DNA from: Clostridia bacterium
GTDB lineage: Bacteria; Bacillota; Clostridia; TANB77; CAG-508
Length of the DNA: 6,119 nt
Direction: 5' to 3'
Assembly (NCBI GenBank): GCA_900752095.1
Contig: CAADUD010000178.1
Span: 1 to 6,119, forward strand
The notes beneath the pieces were generated by a model. That model did not search any database and was not told where the DNA came from. It worked only from the letters and a program-made list of their open reading frames with translations. Shown here piece by piece: positions 1 to 6,028 of the stretch; the first letter of the stretch is position 1; each line of letters begins with the position of its first letter. Made by a program: the position numbers and the translations under genes.

Positions 1-2
1 CA

Positions 3-381
3 GAAAGGGAAAGCAGTATTTTCCCTGCCGTATTTTCTCCTTGTTATATGGAAAAACATGCTTTTATGGATGGTGGCGCTCTAGATAATGTTCCAGTAAA
101 CGAAGTGAGAAAATTGCGGAGCAGATAAGATAGTTGCTGTAAAATTTCATTCCGACCCAATCGATGAAAATAGTAATTTTATGGATATTGTAATGAAAAC
201 CATAGATATTATGGGAAGTAAAATTGCAGAAGAAAGTTTAGAAAAAAGCGATTACGTGTTAAATGTTTATACAGATAAAGTAGGTCTATTAGATGTAGAA
301 AAATTGGATAAATGCTATGAATATGGGTATCAATGTGTAAAACAAAATTTAGTAGAATTAAAAGAAAAATTAAAGCAATAG
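3..381 (+). CDS. Patatin-like phospholipase, C-terminal part, with apparent +1 frameshift at base 117
   Basis: This is the 3' portion of a gene that enters from the left edge. Reading from base 3 gives the C-terminal half of a patatin-family lipid acyl hydrolase: an SSIFPAVFSP stretch, then MDGGALDNVPVNEV at about 66-107. The DGG (69-77) is the family's conserved motif carrying the Asp of the Ser-Asp catalytic dyad; the GxSxG serine motif would lie upstream of the window. The frame then runs into a TAA at 126-128. Skipping C117 moves the reading into the frame that continues KLGADKIVAVKFHSD and on to TAG at 379-381, exactly the family pattern (Gly-Ala-Asp followed by a beta strand). The tail of about 66 residues from base 181 (MDIVMKTIDIMG to ELKEKLKQ) is the usual helical C-terminus and not a separate gene; it has no ribosome binding site. 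Either the gene is a pseudogene, the C is a sequence error, or the frameshift is made by the ribosome. Family assignment is firm; substrate is unknown. Confidence 0.8.
117..120 (+). other. CGGA +1 frameshift site in the patatin gene
   Basis: The upstream frame reads AAA TTG CGG AGC AGA TAA, ending three codons after the CGG. Dropping C117 gives AAA TTG GGA GCA GAT AAG, that is Lys-Leu-Gly-Ala-Asp-Lys, which matches the conserved patatin segment. The position is tightly fixed because both flanks fit the family. The same tetranucleotide marks the break in rimO at 4208. Confidence 0.75.
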
Positions 382-393
382 CAAAAAGAACTC

Positions 394-423
394 TTGTATA
401 AAAAATAAAAATTGGTGTATAAT
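394..423 (+). promoter_or_regulatory. Sigma-A promoter of the dehydrogenase gene
   Basis: A perfect -10 box TATAAT lies at 418-423 and a weak -35 box TTGTAT (three of six matches) at 394-399, with an 18-base spacer. It starts 13 bases after the patatin stop codon and gives a leader of about 55 bases. The gene therefore appears to be transcribed independently of its upstream neighbour. Confidence 0.6.
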
Positions 424-454
424 TTAAGTAGAATCGAAAGATTAAATTTTTTAG

Positions 455-477
455 TCCTGTTAAACAGGAGAAGGAGG
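455..477 (+). promoter_or_regulatory. Small leader hairpin abutting the ribosome binding site of the dehydrogenase
   Basis: TCCTGT (455-460) and ACAGGA (464-469) form a six-base-pair stem with a three-base TAA loop. It ends one base before the strong Shine-Dalgarno AAGGAGG (471-477), which sits 8 bases from the ATG at 486. TCCT at 455-458 could instead pair with the Shine-Dalgarno, so a role in translation is conceivable, but nothing else supports it. Confidence 0.35.
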
Positions 478-485
478 AAGTTTTA

Positions 486-1562
486 ATGGATAGAAAAGTA
501 AAGGTAGTACAATTTGGAACAGGAAAAATGGCGGTATATACCATGCGCTATGTTTATGAAAAAGGTGGAGAAATTGTAGGAGCAATAGATGTTAATTCAG
601 AAGTAATTGGAAAAGATATTGGTGATATAATGAAAACAGAAAAGAAAGGAATTGCTGTAACCTCATTAGAACAAGCAGAGGAAATGTTAAAACAAGTAAA
701 ACCAGATATTGCAATAGTAACTACAATGAGTTTAATTGCAGATGTAAAAGAGAGTTTAATGATTTGTGCAAAACTTGGAATTGATGCAATTACCACTTGT
801 GAAGAAGCATTTTATCCACAAAATTCAAATCCAACTATTACCAAACAATTAGATGAAATGGCAAAACAAACCGGTTGCACAATTACTGGTAGTGGTTACC
901 AAGATATTTATTGGGGACAACTAATTAGTTCTATTGCAGGTTCTACTCATAAAATTACAAAAATTAAAGGAAGTTCTAGTTACAATGTAGAAGACTATGG
1001 AATTGCTTTAGCAAAAGCACATGGTGCAGGACTAACTTTAGATGAATTTGATAAACAAGTAGCATCTGTAGATAGAATTTCAGACGAAGAAAGACAAAAA
1101 GTAATTGAAAGTGGAGAATATTTACCATCTTATATGTGGAATGTAAATGGTTGGCTATGTTCTAAATTAGGGCTAACTATAGAAAATCAAACACAAAAAA
1201 CAGTTCCACAAACTTATAAAGAAGATATTTACTCTACTACATTAGGAATGACAGTAAAAGAAGGAGATGCAACAGGAATGAGTGCAGTAGTTACCACTAC
1301 TACAAAAGAAGGTGTTACTATTGAAAGCGAATGTATTGGAAAAGTATATTCTAAAGAAGATTTTGACAAAAATGAATGGACTGTTTATGGAGAGCCAGAT
1401 ACCACTATAGTAGTAGCAAGGCCTGCAACAGTAGAACTAACTTGTGCAAGTGTAGTAAATCGTATTCCAGATGTTATGAATAGCCCTGCAGGATATGTAA
1501 CAACTGAAAAGATGGGAGAATTACAATATAGGGTAAAACCATTAAATGAATATGTAAAATAG
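486..1562 (+). CDS. ord: 2,4-diaminopentanoate dehydrogenase-type NAD(P)-dependent oxidoreductase
   Basis: The product is a 358-residue cytoplasmic protein. It opens with a Rossmann fold: beta strand VKVVQFG followed by G11-T-G13-K-M, with an acidic residue at the end of the second strand (AID, D35). It continues with the strand DIAIVTTMS (74-82) and the segment ITTCEEAFYP (102-111), a layout shared with dihydrodipicolinate reductase-like enzymes. The C-terminal two thirds (HKITKIKG, NVEDYGIALAKAHGAG, LPSYMWNVNGWL, ATGMSAVVTT, RPATVELTCASVVNRIPD) resembles, from memory, clostridial 2,4-diaminopentanoate dehydrogenase. In ornithine fermentation that enzyme oxidatively deaminates 2,4-diaminopentanoate to 2-amino-4-oxopentanoate, making NAD(P)H and ammonia. 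The usual partners (ornithine 4,5-aminomutase subunits and the thiolase pair) are not beside it, so the substrate is inferred from family only. It has its own promoter, Shine-Dalgarno and terminator and appears monocistronic. A diaminopimelate or other amino-acid dehydrogenase role is the main alternative. Confidence 0.7.
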   Translation: MDRKVKVVQFGTGKMAVYTMRYVYEKGGEIVGAIDVNSEVIGKDIGDIMKTEKKGIAVTSLEQAEEMLKQVKPDIAIVTTMSLIADVKESLMICAKLGIDAITTCEEAFYPQNSNPTITKQLDEMAKQTGCTITGSGYQDIYWGQLISSIAGSTHKITKIKGSSSYNVEDYGIALAKAHGAGLTLDEFDKQVASVDRISDEERQKVIESGEYLPSYMWNVNGWLCSKLGLTIENQTQKTVPQTYKEDIYSTTLGMTVKEGDATGMSAVVTTTTKEGVTIESECIGKVYSKEDFDKNEWTVYGEPDTTIVVARPATVELTCASVVNRIPDVMNSPAGYVTTEKMGELQYRVKPLNEYVK

Positions 1563-1570
1563 AAAAAATA

Positions 1571-1598
1571 AAAAAGAAGCTAAGTGGCTTCTTTTTTT
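1571..1598 (+). terminator. Intrinsic terminator of the dehydrogenase gene
   Basis: GAAGC (1576-1580) pairs with GCTTC (1587-1591) across a TAAGTG loop, and the stem is extended by A5 (1571-1575) pairing with the T-run. Seven Ts (1592-1598) follow the GC-containing stem. It begins 8 bases after the stop codon. Confidence 0.85.
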
Positions 1599-1599
1599 A

Positions 1600-1818
1600 T
1601 TTAAATATTTTATTCATATTGTCTAGCAAATTTACCAAAAATATGATATCTTATTAAAGAAAAAATACATCTAATAATAACTATAATGTAAAATCTTGTG
1701 TTAAACAAAAAAGTTTACTCATAGATGTTATTTGAAATAAAAAATAGAGAAAAGAAAGATAGGTTTATAAAGTTTATTAATCTAAATTTTATAAACATAT
1801 TATATGGGGAAAAATTGA
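1600..1818. other. AT-rich spacer upstream of capA; no gene seen
   Basis: These 219 bases contain no open reading frame with a ribosome binding site. A perfect TATAAT lies at 1682-1687 but no convincing -35 box precedes it, so the capA promoter is only tentatively placed there. A short stem TAAAC/GTTTA around six As lies at 1702-1717. The larger inverted repeat at 1763-1796 is listed separately. Confidence 0.5.
1763..1796. repeat. Inverted repeat GTTTATAAA / TTTATAAAC before capA
   Basis: GTTTATAAA (1763-1771) and its exact reverse complement TTTATAAAC (1788-1796) are separated by 16 bases. GTTTAT also recurs directly at 1772-1777. The repeat ends 22 bases before the capA start codon, so it would lie in the leader or over the promoter. 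It could be a repressor site or an mRNA hairpin, but in such AT-rich DNA chance is a real possibility. Confidence 0.35.
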
Positions 1819-3084
1819 ATGGCAAGAAACAGGAGAAATAAAAGAAGTTTCAAAAAATTAACAGAACTAATTAGTTTTAAAACTTTTTGTATATTATTAA
1901 CCATTTTAACAGTTGTGATTCTTATTTGCGTTGGAACTATTTTTTATCGACATTATCAAGATGAAAAGTTACTAGCACAGCAAAGGCAAGAATTAGACAA
2001 AAGAATTGAATCTATTTTTACAGAAACAGTACAAAATATTGCAGATGCTAATAATAAAACAAGGGATAGTATTATTCGCTTTTCTGCAGTAGGAGATATT
2101 TTATGTGGAGAAGAAATGTTACAAGATGCTTACCAAGAAGATACAAAAAGTTATAATTTTGATCCAATGTTTCAAGGTGTTAGTAGTTTTTTACAAAGAA
2201 GTGACATCATTTTAGGCACTATGGAAACTAACTTTACCAATAATAGCTATTCTGGTTATGGTAATCGTAATAGTCCAAAACAATTTGCACAAGCGGTAAA
2301 AAATACAGGAGTCAATTTAGTAAGTATTAGTACAAATCATAGTTTAGATTATGGAATAGAGGGGTTAACACAAACCAAAGAATATTTACAGAGCATAGGG
2401 TTTTCAACAGTAGGAGATAACCTAGGAGAAAATACAGTAACCATTAAAACAATAAAAGATACCAAATTCGCTTTTCTATCTTATACCGATAGGATAGAAA
2501 ACCAAGAAAGCAAAACCAAAAAAGAGCTTGCCAGCGTGAATATATACAGTGAAGAATCCGCTAAAAAAGACCTAGAATATGCAAAAGAAAATGCAGATTA
2601 TATTTTTGTTATCATGCATTGGGGAGAAGATTATGCAACAAATCCAAGTAAAGAGCAAAAAGAAATTGCAGACTTTTTAATACGAAATGGTGCAAATGTT
2701 ATTTTAGGAAATCACCCTGCAGTAATTCAACCGATGAAAATAAGAAAAAATGAAGAGGGGGAAAATGTATTTATTGCTTATTCTTTAGGAAATTATATTT
2801 CTTCCATCGATTACGTAAATTCTAAAATAGAATTGGTATTAAATATAGAACTCAGAAAAAGTGGTGAAGATGGAAAAGTATATTTAAGTAAAGTGGACTA
2901 TACACCAATTTATGTATTAGATAGAGGTCAAAAGGCTGAAAACCGTTATCAATTAATAGATATGAAAGGTATAGCAAAGGCTTATGCAAATGGAAATAAA
3001 GATATTGTTAGTAAAGAAATTTATGAAGAATTATTAAAAGGATTGGATTTATTAGAAGAGATAGTAGGAACAAAAGAAGAATAA
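1819..3084 (+). CDS. CapA/PgsA-family membrane-anchored metallophosphatase-like protein
   Basis: The product is 421 residues. The first 20 or so residues are strongly basic (MARNRRNKR), followed by one hydrophobic membrane segment at about 23-43 (FCILLTILTVVILICVGTIF). This is a typical uncleaved signal anchor that would place the rest outside the cell. A charged, helix-prone linker (about 46-84) leads to the CapA domain: FSAVGDILCG (88-97), GTMETNF (133-139), STNHSLDYG (171-179), MHWGEDY (266-272), GNHPAVIQP (297-305) and YSLGNY (321-326). These are the Asp/Asn/His motifs of the CapA metallophosphatase-like fold, which occurs in poly-gamma-glutamate synthesis proteins (CapA/PgsA) and in many lone cell-envelope proteins. 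The capB/capC ligase genes are absent here, so polyglutamate synthesis should not be assumed. The start is supported by GGGGA at 1806-1810, eight bases before the ATG. No terminator separates it from rimO, 85 bases downstream. Confidence 0.85.
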   Translation: MARNRRNKRSFKKLTELISFKTFCILLTILTVVILICVGTIFYRHYQDEKLLAQQRQELDKRIESIFTETVQNIADANNKTRDSIIRFSAVGDILCGEEMLQDAYQEDTKSYNFDPMFQGVSSFLQRSDIILGTMETNFTNNSYSGYGNRNSPKQFAQAVKNTGVNLVSISTNHSLDYGIEGLTQTKEYLQSIGFSTVGDNLGENTVTIKTIKDTKFAFLSYTDRIENQESKTKKELASVNIYSEESAKKDLEYAKENADYIFVIMHWGEDYATNPSKEQKEIADFLIRNGANVILGNHPAVIQPMKIRKNEEGENVFIAYSLGNYISSIDYVNSKIELVLNIELRKSGEDGKVYLSKVDYTPIYVLDRGQKAENRYQLIDMKGIAKAYANGNKDIVSKEIYEELLKGLDLLEEIVGTKEE

Positions 3085-3169
3085 CAAAAATAATGATATG
3101 AAGTACCTAAAAAATAAGAAAGAGTAAAGAAGAGTAAAAAATAACAGAACAAAAAAGAGGAATGAAACA

Positions 3170-4493
3170 ATGAAAGTAGGATTTATTTCGTTAGGATGTA
3201 ATAAAAATTTAGTGGACACAGAAAAAACAATTGCTATTTTTCAAAAATATGGTTATGAAGTAGTAAATGACCCAAAAAAAGCAGAAATTATTGTCATTAA
3301 TACTTGTGGGTTTATTCAATCTGCCAAAGAAGAGGCAATTAATACTATTTTAGAAATGGCAGAATATAAAAAGAAAAACTGCAAATATTTAATTGTAATG
3401 GGATGCTTGGCACAAAGATATAAAGAAGAACTAGAAAAAGCCATTCCAGAAGTAGACTTATATATTAAATATCAAGAATATAATACTTTATGGGAACAAA
3501 TAGAAAGTGTAATTAATGAACAACACATAGAAAACCATACTGCATTATATAAAAATGATAATTTTTTAGAACTAACAGACCGTGTTATAACCACGGGGAA
3601 TAATTATGCTTATCTAAAAATTGCAGATGGATGTAGCAATTATTGTACTTATTGTGCCATTCCAAAAATCCGCGGACCACTAGTGAGCAGAAAAATGGAA
3701 AATATTTTAGAAGAAGCAAAACAATTAGTACAAAAAGGATACAGAGAAATTATTTTAACAGCACAAGACACTACCAAATATGGAATTGATATTTATCAAA
3801 AGCCAATGCTTGCAGAACTATTAAAAGAACTTTGCAAGATAAAGCAAATCAAATGGATTCGATTTTTATATGCTTACCCAGAAACTATTACAGATGGTTT
3901 AATACAAGTGGTAAAAGAAAATTCACAAATTTGTCCATATTTTGATATTCCAATTCAACATATCGCAAACCCAGTACTAAAAAGAGTGAATCGAAAAAGT
4001 GATGGAGCAAGCATTAGAAATTTAATTACCAAACTAAGAAAAGAATTACCAAATGCAATTCTACGTACAACTGTAATGGTGGGATTCCCAGGAGAAACAG
4101 AAGAAGATTTTGAAGAGCTTTGTCAATTTTTGCAAGAAGCAAAATTTGATAAATTAGGGGCATTTATGTTTTCTAAAGAAGAAGGAACACCTGCAGAAAA
4201 ACTACCTCGGACAAATCCATCCTCAAACCAAAAAAAGAAGATATCGTAAAATTATGGAATTGCAGCAAAAAATATCAAAAGTAAACTTAGAAAGACATAT
4301 AGGAAACCAATTAGAAGTTATGGTAGAGGGAATTACAAAAGAGGGAAAATACTATATTACTAGAAGTTATATGGACATGCCAGAAATAGATGGAGTCATT
4401 TATTTAAAAAACAAAAAAGTATTACAAAGTGGAGAATTTGTAAAATGTACTATTAAATCATTAATAAATGAGTATGATCTAATAGCAGAATAA
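3170..4493 (+). CDS. rimO: Ribosomal protein S12 methylthiotransferase RimO, with apparent +1 frameshift at base 4208
   Basis: RimO is a radical-SAM enzyme that methylthiolates a conserved aspartate of ribosomal protein S12. The N-terminal UPF0004 domain begins ISLGCNKNLVDTE and carries the three cluster cysteines C10, C46 (NTCGFI) and C79 (GCLAQRY). The radical-SAM motif CSNYCTYC gives C155, C159 and C162. The first frame runs to a TAA at 4247-4249 after 359 codons, but its last 13 residues do not look like RimO. Skipping C4208 continues LP-GQIHPQTKKRRYRKIMELQQ and then a C-terminal TRAM domain (LERHIGNQLEVMVEG to LIAE) ending at 4493. The combined product is 440 residues, normal for the family. 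Without the shift the TRAM domain, which binds S12, is lost. The downstream frame's first ATG (4254) has no ribosome binding site, so it is not a separate gene. The start has AAGAGG at 3155-3160, nine bases upstream. Probably co-transcribed with capA. Confidence 0.9.
4208..4211 (+). other. CGGA +1 frameshift site in rimO
   Basis: The upstream frame reads CTA CCT CGG ACA AAT. Dropping C4208 gives CTA CCT GGA CAA ATC CAT, that is Leu-Pro-Gly-Gln-Ile-His. This aligns with the LPxQI...K..RY..hMELQQ block that joins the radical-SAM and TRAM regions of RimO. The seven-A run at 4230-4236 lies downstream of the point where the RimO frame is already restored, so it is not the cause. The tetranucleotide is the same as at 117. 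Confidence 0.8.
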
Positions 4494-4495
4494 CA

Positions 4496-4514
4496 GTCGA
4501 TGTTGAAAATCGAC
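4496..4514. repeat. Short hairpin just after rimO
   Basis: GTCGAT (4496-4501) and ATCGAC (4509-4514) form a perfect six-base-pair stem with a seven-base loop, starting two bases after the rimO stop. No T-run follows, so it is not a standard terminator; it may protect the 3' end or be chance. Confidence 0.4.
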
Positions 4515-4543
4515 CAAGAAGGAACGTCCAAAGTAATAGAAAA

Positions 4544-4574
4544 TCAGCCAACAAGGAACCTCCTTGTTGGCTGA
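4544..4574 (-). terminator. Strong hairpin between converging rimO and rubrerythrin
   Basis: CAGCCAACAAGGA (4545-4557) pairs perfectly with TCCTTGTTGGCTG (4561-4573) around a three-base loop, and T4544-A4574 adds one more pair. On the minus strand it lies just past the rubrerythrin stop and is followed by TTTTCT, a modest U-tract. On the plus strand it is followed by AAAAAA and not by Ts, so it is best read as the rubrerythrin terminator. It may also stop or stabilise the rimO transcript. Confidence 0.7.
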
Positions 4575-4579
4575 AAAAA

Positions 4580-5113
4580 TTAATAATTTTCACAGTTTAC
4601 TTCAAAATAAGCTTGAGGATGTTTACATACAGGACAAACAGCAGGAGCTTCTAAACCTACATGAATGTGTCCACAGTTTCTACATTTCCAAACAGTAATG
4701 CTTCCTTTTTTGAAAACTTCACCATTTCCTAAATTATCTAATAATTTTCTATATCTTTCTTCATGATGTTTTTCAACTTCTGCAATTCCTCTAAAGGTAG
4801 CAGCAATTTCTAAAAATCCTTCTTCTTCAGCTACTTTAGCAAAATTTGCATACATATCTGTCCATTCATAATTTTCACCAGCTGCAGCATCTGCTAAGTT
4901 AGATTTAGTATCTCCAATTCCTTGTAAATATTTAAAATGAAGTTTAGCGTGTTCTTTTTCATTTTCAGCTGTTTCTAAAAAGATAGCAGCAATTTGTTCA
5001 TATCCTTCCTTTTTTGCAACACTCGCAAAATAAGTGTATTTGTTTCTTGCCTCTGATTCACCAGAGAAAGCTGTTCTTAAATTAGCTTCTGTTCTTGAAC
5101 CTTTTAATTCCAT
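4580..5113 (-). CDS. rbr: Rubrerythrin
   Basis: The product is a 177-residue cytoplasmic non-haem iron protein of anaerobes that reduces hydrogen peroxide to water, taking electrons through its rubredoxin-like domain. The N-terminal ferritin-like four-helix domain has the di-iron ligands in the usual places: E19 in FSGESEARNKY, ExxH at E52-H55 (ENEKEHAKLH), E96/E97 (AEEEGF) and E114-H117 (EVEKHHEERY). The C-terminal rubredoxin-like domain binds one iron through C144-x2-C147 and C160-x2-C163 (CRNCGH, CPVCKH). The order, di-iron first and rubredoxin last, is classical and not reversed. A longer in-frame reading begins at 5176, but the start at 5113 is chosen because AGGAGG (5129-5124) sits ten bases upstream and because the promoter -10 box lies inside the longer version. 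All expected ligands are present, so it should be active. A Fur/PerR-type operator in its leader suggests peroxide or metal control. Confidence 0.95.
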   Translation of the reverse strand: MELKGSRTEANLRTAFSGESEARNKYTYFASVAKKEGYEQIAAIFLETAENEKEHAKLHFKYLQGIGDTKSNLADAAAGENYEWTDMYANFAKVAEEEGFLEIAATFRGIAEVEKHHEERYRKLLDNLGNGEVFKKGSITVWKCRNCGHIHVGLEAPAVCPVCKHPQAYFEVNCENY

Positions 5114-5139
5114 AACTATTTTTCCTCCTATTATAAATT

Positions 5140-5154
5140 TGAGAATTATTCTCA
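5140..5154. promoter_or_regulatory. Fur/PerR-type 7-1-7 operator of rubrerythrin
   Basis: TGAGAAT-T-ATTCTCA is a perfect 15-base inverted repeat with one central base. This is the geometry of Fur-family boxes, whose consensus half-site TGATAAT differs at one base. It begins about ten bases downstream of the -10 box, over the predicted transcription start and early leader, where a bound repressor would block transcription. PerR is the most natural candidate given the gene it controls, but the sequence alone cannot separate PerR from Fur or Zur. Confidence 0.75.
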
Positions 5155-5164
5155 CTTTGATCTT

Positions 5165-5193
5165 ATCATATATCAAGATTTGAAAAAAGTCAA
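5165..5193 (-). promoter_or_regulatory. Sigma-A promoter of rubrerythrin
   Basis: On the minus strand, -35 TTGACT (5193-5188, five of six matches) and -10 TATGAT (5170-5165, five of six) are 17 bases apart. Transcription should start near 5158, giving a leader of about 45 bases that contains the operator and the AGGAGG. Confidence 0.85.
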
Positions 5194-5213
5194 CAACAAT
5201 TGGTTAGATTATG

Positions 5214-5250
5214 AAAAAAGCTATTAGAGTAATTACTCTAATAGCTTTTT
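5214..5250 (-). terminator. Long symmetric terminator between the KH gene and rubrerythrin
   Basis: The half AAAAAGCTATTAGAGT (5215-5230) is exactly complementary to ACTCTAATAGCTTTTT (5235-5250) around an AATT loop, giving a 16-base-pair stem. On the minus strand it ends in six Ts (complement of 5214-5219), so it terminates the KH-domain gene 22 bases after its stop. The symmetry gives a T-run on the plus strand too, so it could act in both directions. It insulates the rubrerythrin promoter, which begins 21 bases further on. Confidence 0.85.
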
Positions 5251-5253
5251 CTC

Positions 5254-5270
5254 TCATGCAATACGCATGA
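5254..5270. repeat. Small hairpin after the KH gene stop
   Basis: TCATGC (5254-5259) and GCATGA (5265-5270) form a six-base-pair stem with a five-base loop, between the KH gene's stop codon and its terminator. It has no T-run of its own. Confidence 0.35.
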
Positions 5271-5271
5271 A

Positions 5272-6012
5272 TTAGCTTTCAAAAATAGGAGAGGCAGAGC
5301 TTGGAATGACAGAAATATGTCTAACACCAAGTTGTGTCACCAAACTTTTAATGTTTTTGCCCTCTTTTCCAATAATTTTACCAGCCCAACTTACAGGAAC
5401 CTTAAGAGAAAGGGAATCGGTAAAAGTAATAGCACTTTTACGAATGACTAAGTATTTCCAAATATCACCGGTGTACTTTTCATTTGCTTCTCTACCATAA
5501 GAAAATACATAATAATCTTTCTCAAGTAGAGAAGGAAGATCTACAAAGTTATCATAACTTTGTGTAACACAATAGCAAATACCATCTAAAGATTCCTTTT
5601 GGAACTCTTGATCAAAATTTAGTTTATCCTGTTTTGCCAGAAATTCATTGATTTTTTTACGTGCAGTTTCATAATAGTTTCTTGCCTTCTCAAACATTTC
5701 CTTAGTAGGAATAAGACCTGTAAAAACCTCATCTGTTAAAATATAGGAACCATGAGGTGTAAAAGGAGCTCTTTTTATAAATGCTGTAAAGTCCTCATAT
5801 TCCTCACAAGTAGGATCCCATATGATACACTGATTCCCATTTAAAAAATAGGGAATACCAAGGGTGTCCAGAGCAGGTTTTAGGGAACGGTCAAAGTAGG
5901 GAAGTTCGCGAAATTCTGTTGGTCTTAAAGGATCTGATGTAATAAGCCGAAACTGTGTGTTATAAAAACACCAATAAAAGCCTTTGCTAGGACTGTCCTT
6001 TGTTGTACTCAC
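5272..6012 (-). CDS. Unrecognised protein with C-terminal KH RNA-binding domain
   Basis: The product is 246 residues, with no signal peptide or membrane segment, so cytoplasmic. Only the C-terminus is recognisable: from about residue 205, VPVSWAGKIIGKEGKNIKSL carries the KH signature with the nucleic-acid-binding GxxG loop as G215-K-E-G218, followed by LVTQLGVRHISVIP. This implies binding of single-stranded RNA or DNA. The N-terminal 200 residues are not a family I recognise. They are rich in aromatic residues (FYWCFYNTQF near the start, IWDP at about 65-68) and contain a charged, probably helical stretch at about 103-128 (KEMFEKARNYYETARKKINEF). The start is GTG at 6012-6010, supported by AGGAGGA at 6025-6019 six bases away. 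Arg-22 is CGG, read in frame and followed by C. By eye it uses more GC-ending codons than its neighbours, which may hint at transfer. It has its own promoter and terminator. Confidence 0.85.
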   Translation of the reverse strand: MSTTKDSPSKGFYWCFYNTQFRLITSDPLRPTEFRELPYFDRSLKPALDTLGIPYFLNGNQCIIWDPTCEEYEDFTAFIKRAPFTPHGSYILTDEVFTGLIPTKEMFEKARNYYETARKKINEFLAKQDKLNFDQEFQKESLDGICYCVTQSYDNFVDLPSLLEKDYYVFSYGREANEKYTGDIWKYLVIRKSAITFTDSLSLKVPVSWAGKIIGKEGKNIKSLVTQLGVRHISVIPSSASPIFES

Positions 6013-6028
6013 TTTATTTCCTCCTATT

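Noticed and set aside
117..119. Simple reassignment of CGG to another amino acid as the explanation for both breaks
   Set aside because: A new amino acid at CGG would leave the frame unchanged, yet in both genes the conserved protein resumes only in the +1 frame.
181..381. A stand-alone small gene beginning at ATG 181
   Set aside because: There is no Shine-Dalgarno before it, and the same frame continues upstream to base 118 with conserved patatin residues.
209..544. Minus-strand open frame opposite the patatin end and the dehydrogenase start
   Set aside because: It overlaps two supported genes and a promoter, has a composition typical of antisense AT-rich DNA, and matches no family.
554..796. 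Minus-strand open frame inside the dehydrogenase gene
   Set aside because: It is a shadow of a well-supported gene with no ribosome binding site or recognisable domain.
3121..3138. Direct repeat AGAGTAAA (3121-3128 and 3131-3138) before rimO
   Set aside because: It is a short purine-rich repeat in low-complexity leader sequence and is readily explained by chance.
4230..4236. Seven-A run as the cause of the rimO frameshift
   Set aside because: The RimO-like frame (GQIHPQTKKRRY) is already restored from base 4209, upstream of the run, so the break lies at 4206-4209.
4254..4493. A separate 79-codon gene starting at ATG 4254
   Set aside because: It has no ribosome binding site, and its sequence is the RimO linker and TRAM domain continuing directly from the upstream gene once C4208 is skipped.
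5114..5176. N-terminal extension of rubrerythrin starting at 5176
   Set aside because: The extension covers the promoter -10 box and the operator, lacks a ribosome binding site, and is absent from typical rubrerythrins.
5306..5500. Plus-strand open frame inside the KH gene
   Set aside because: It lies wholly opposite a supported gene and shows no domain or start signal.
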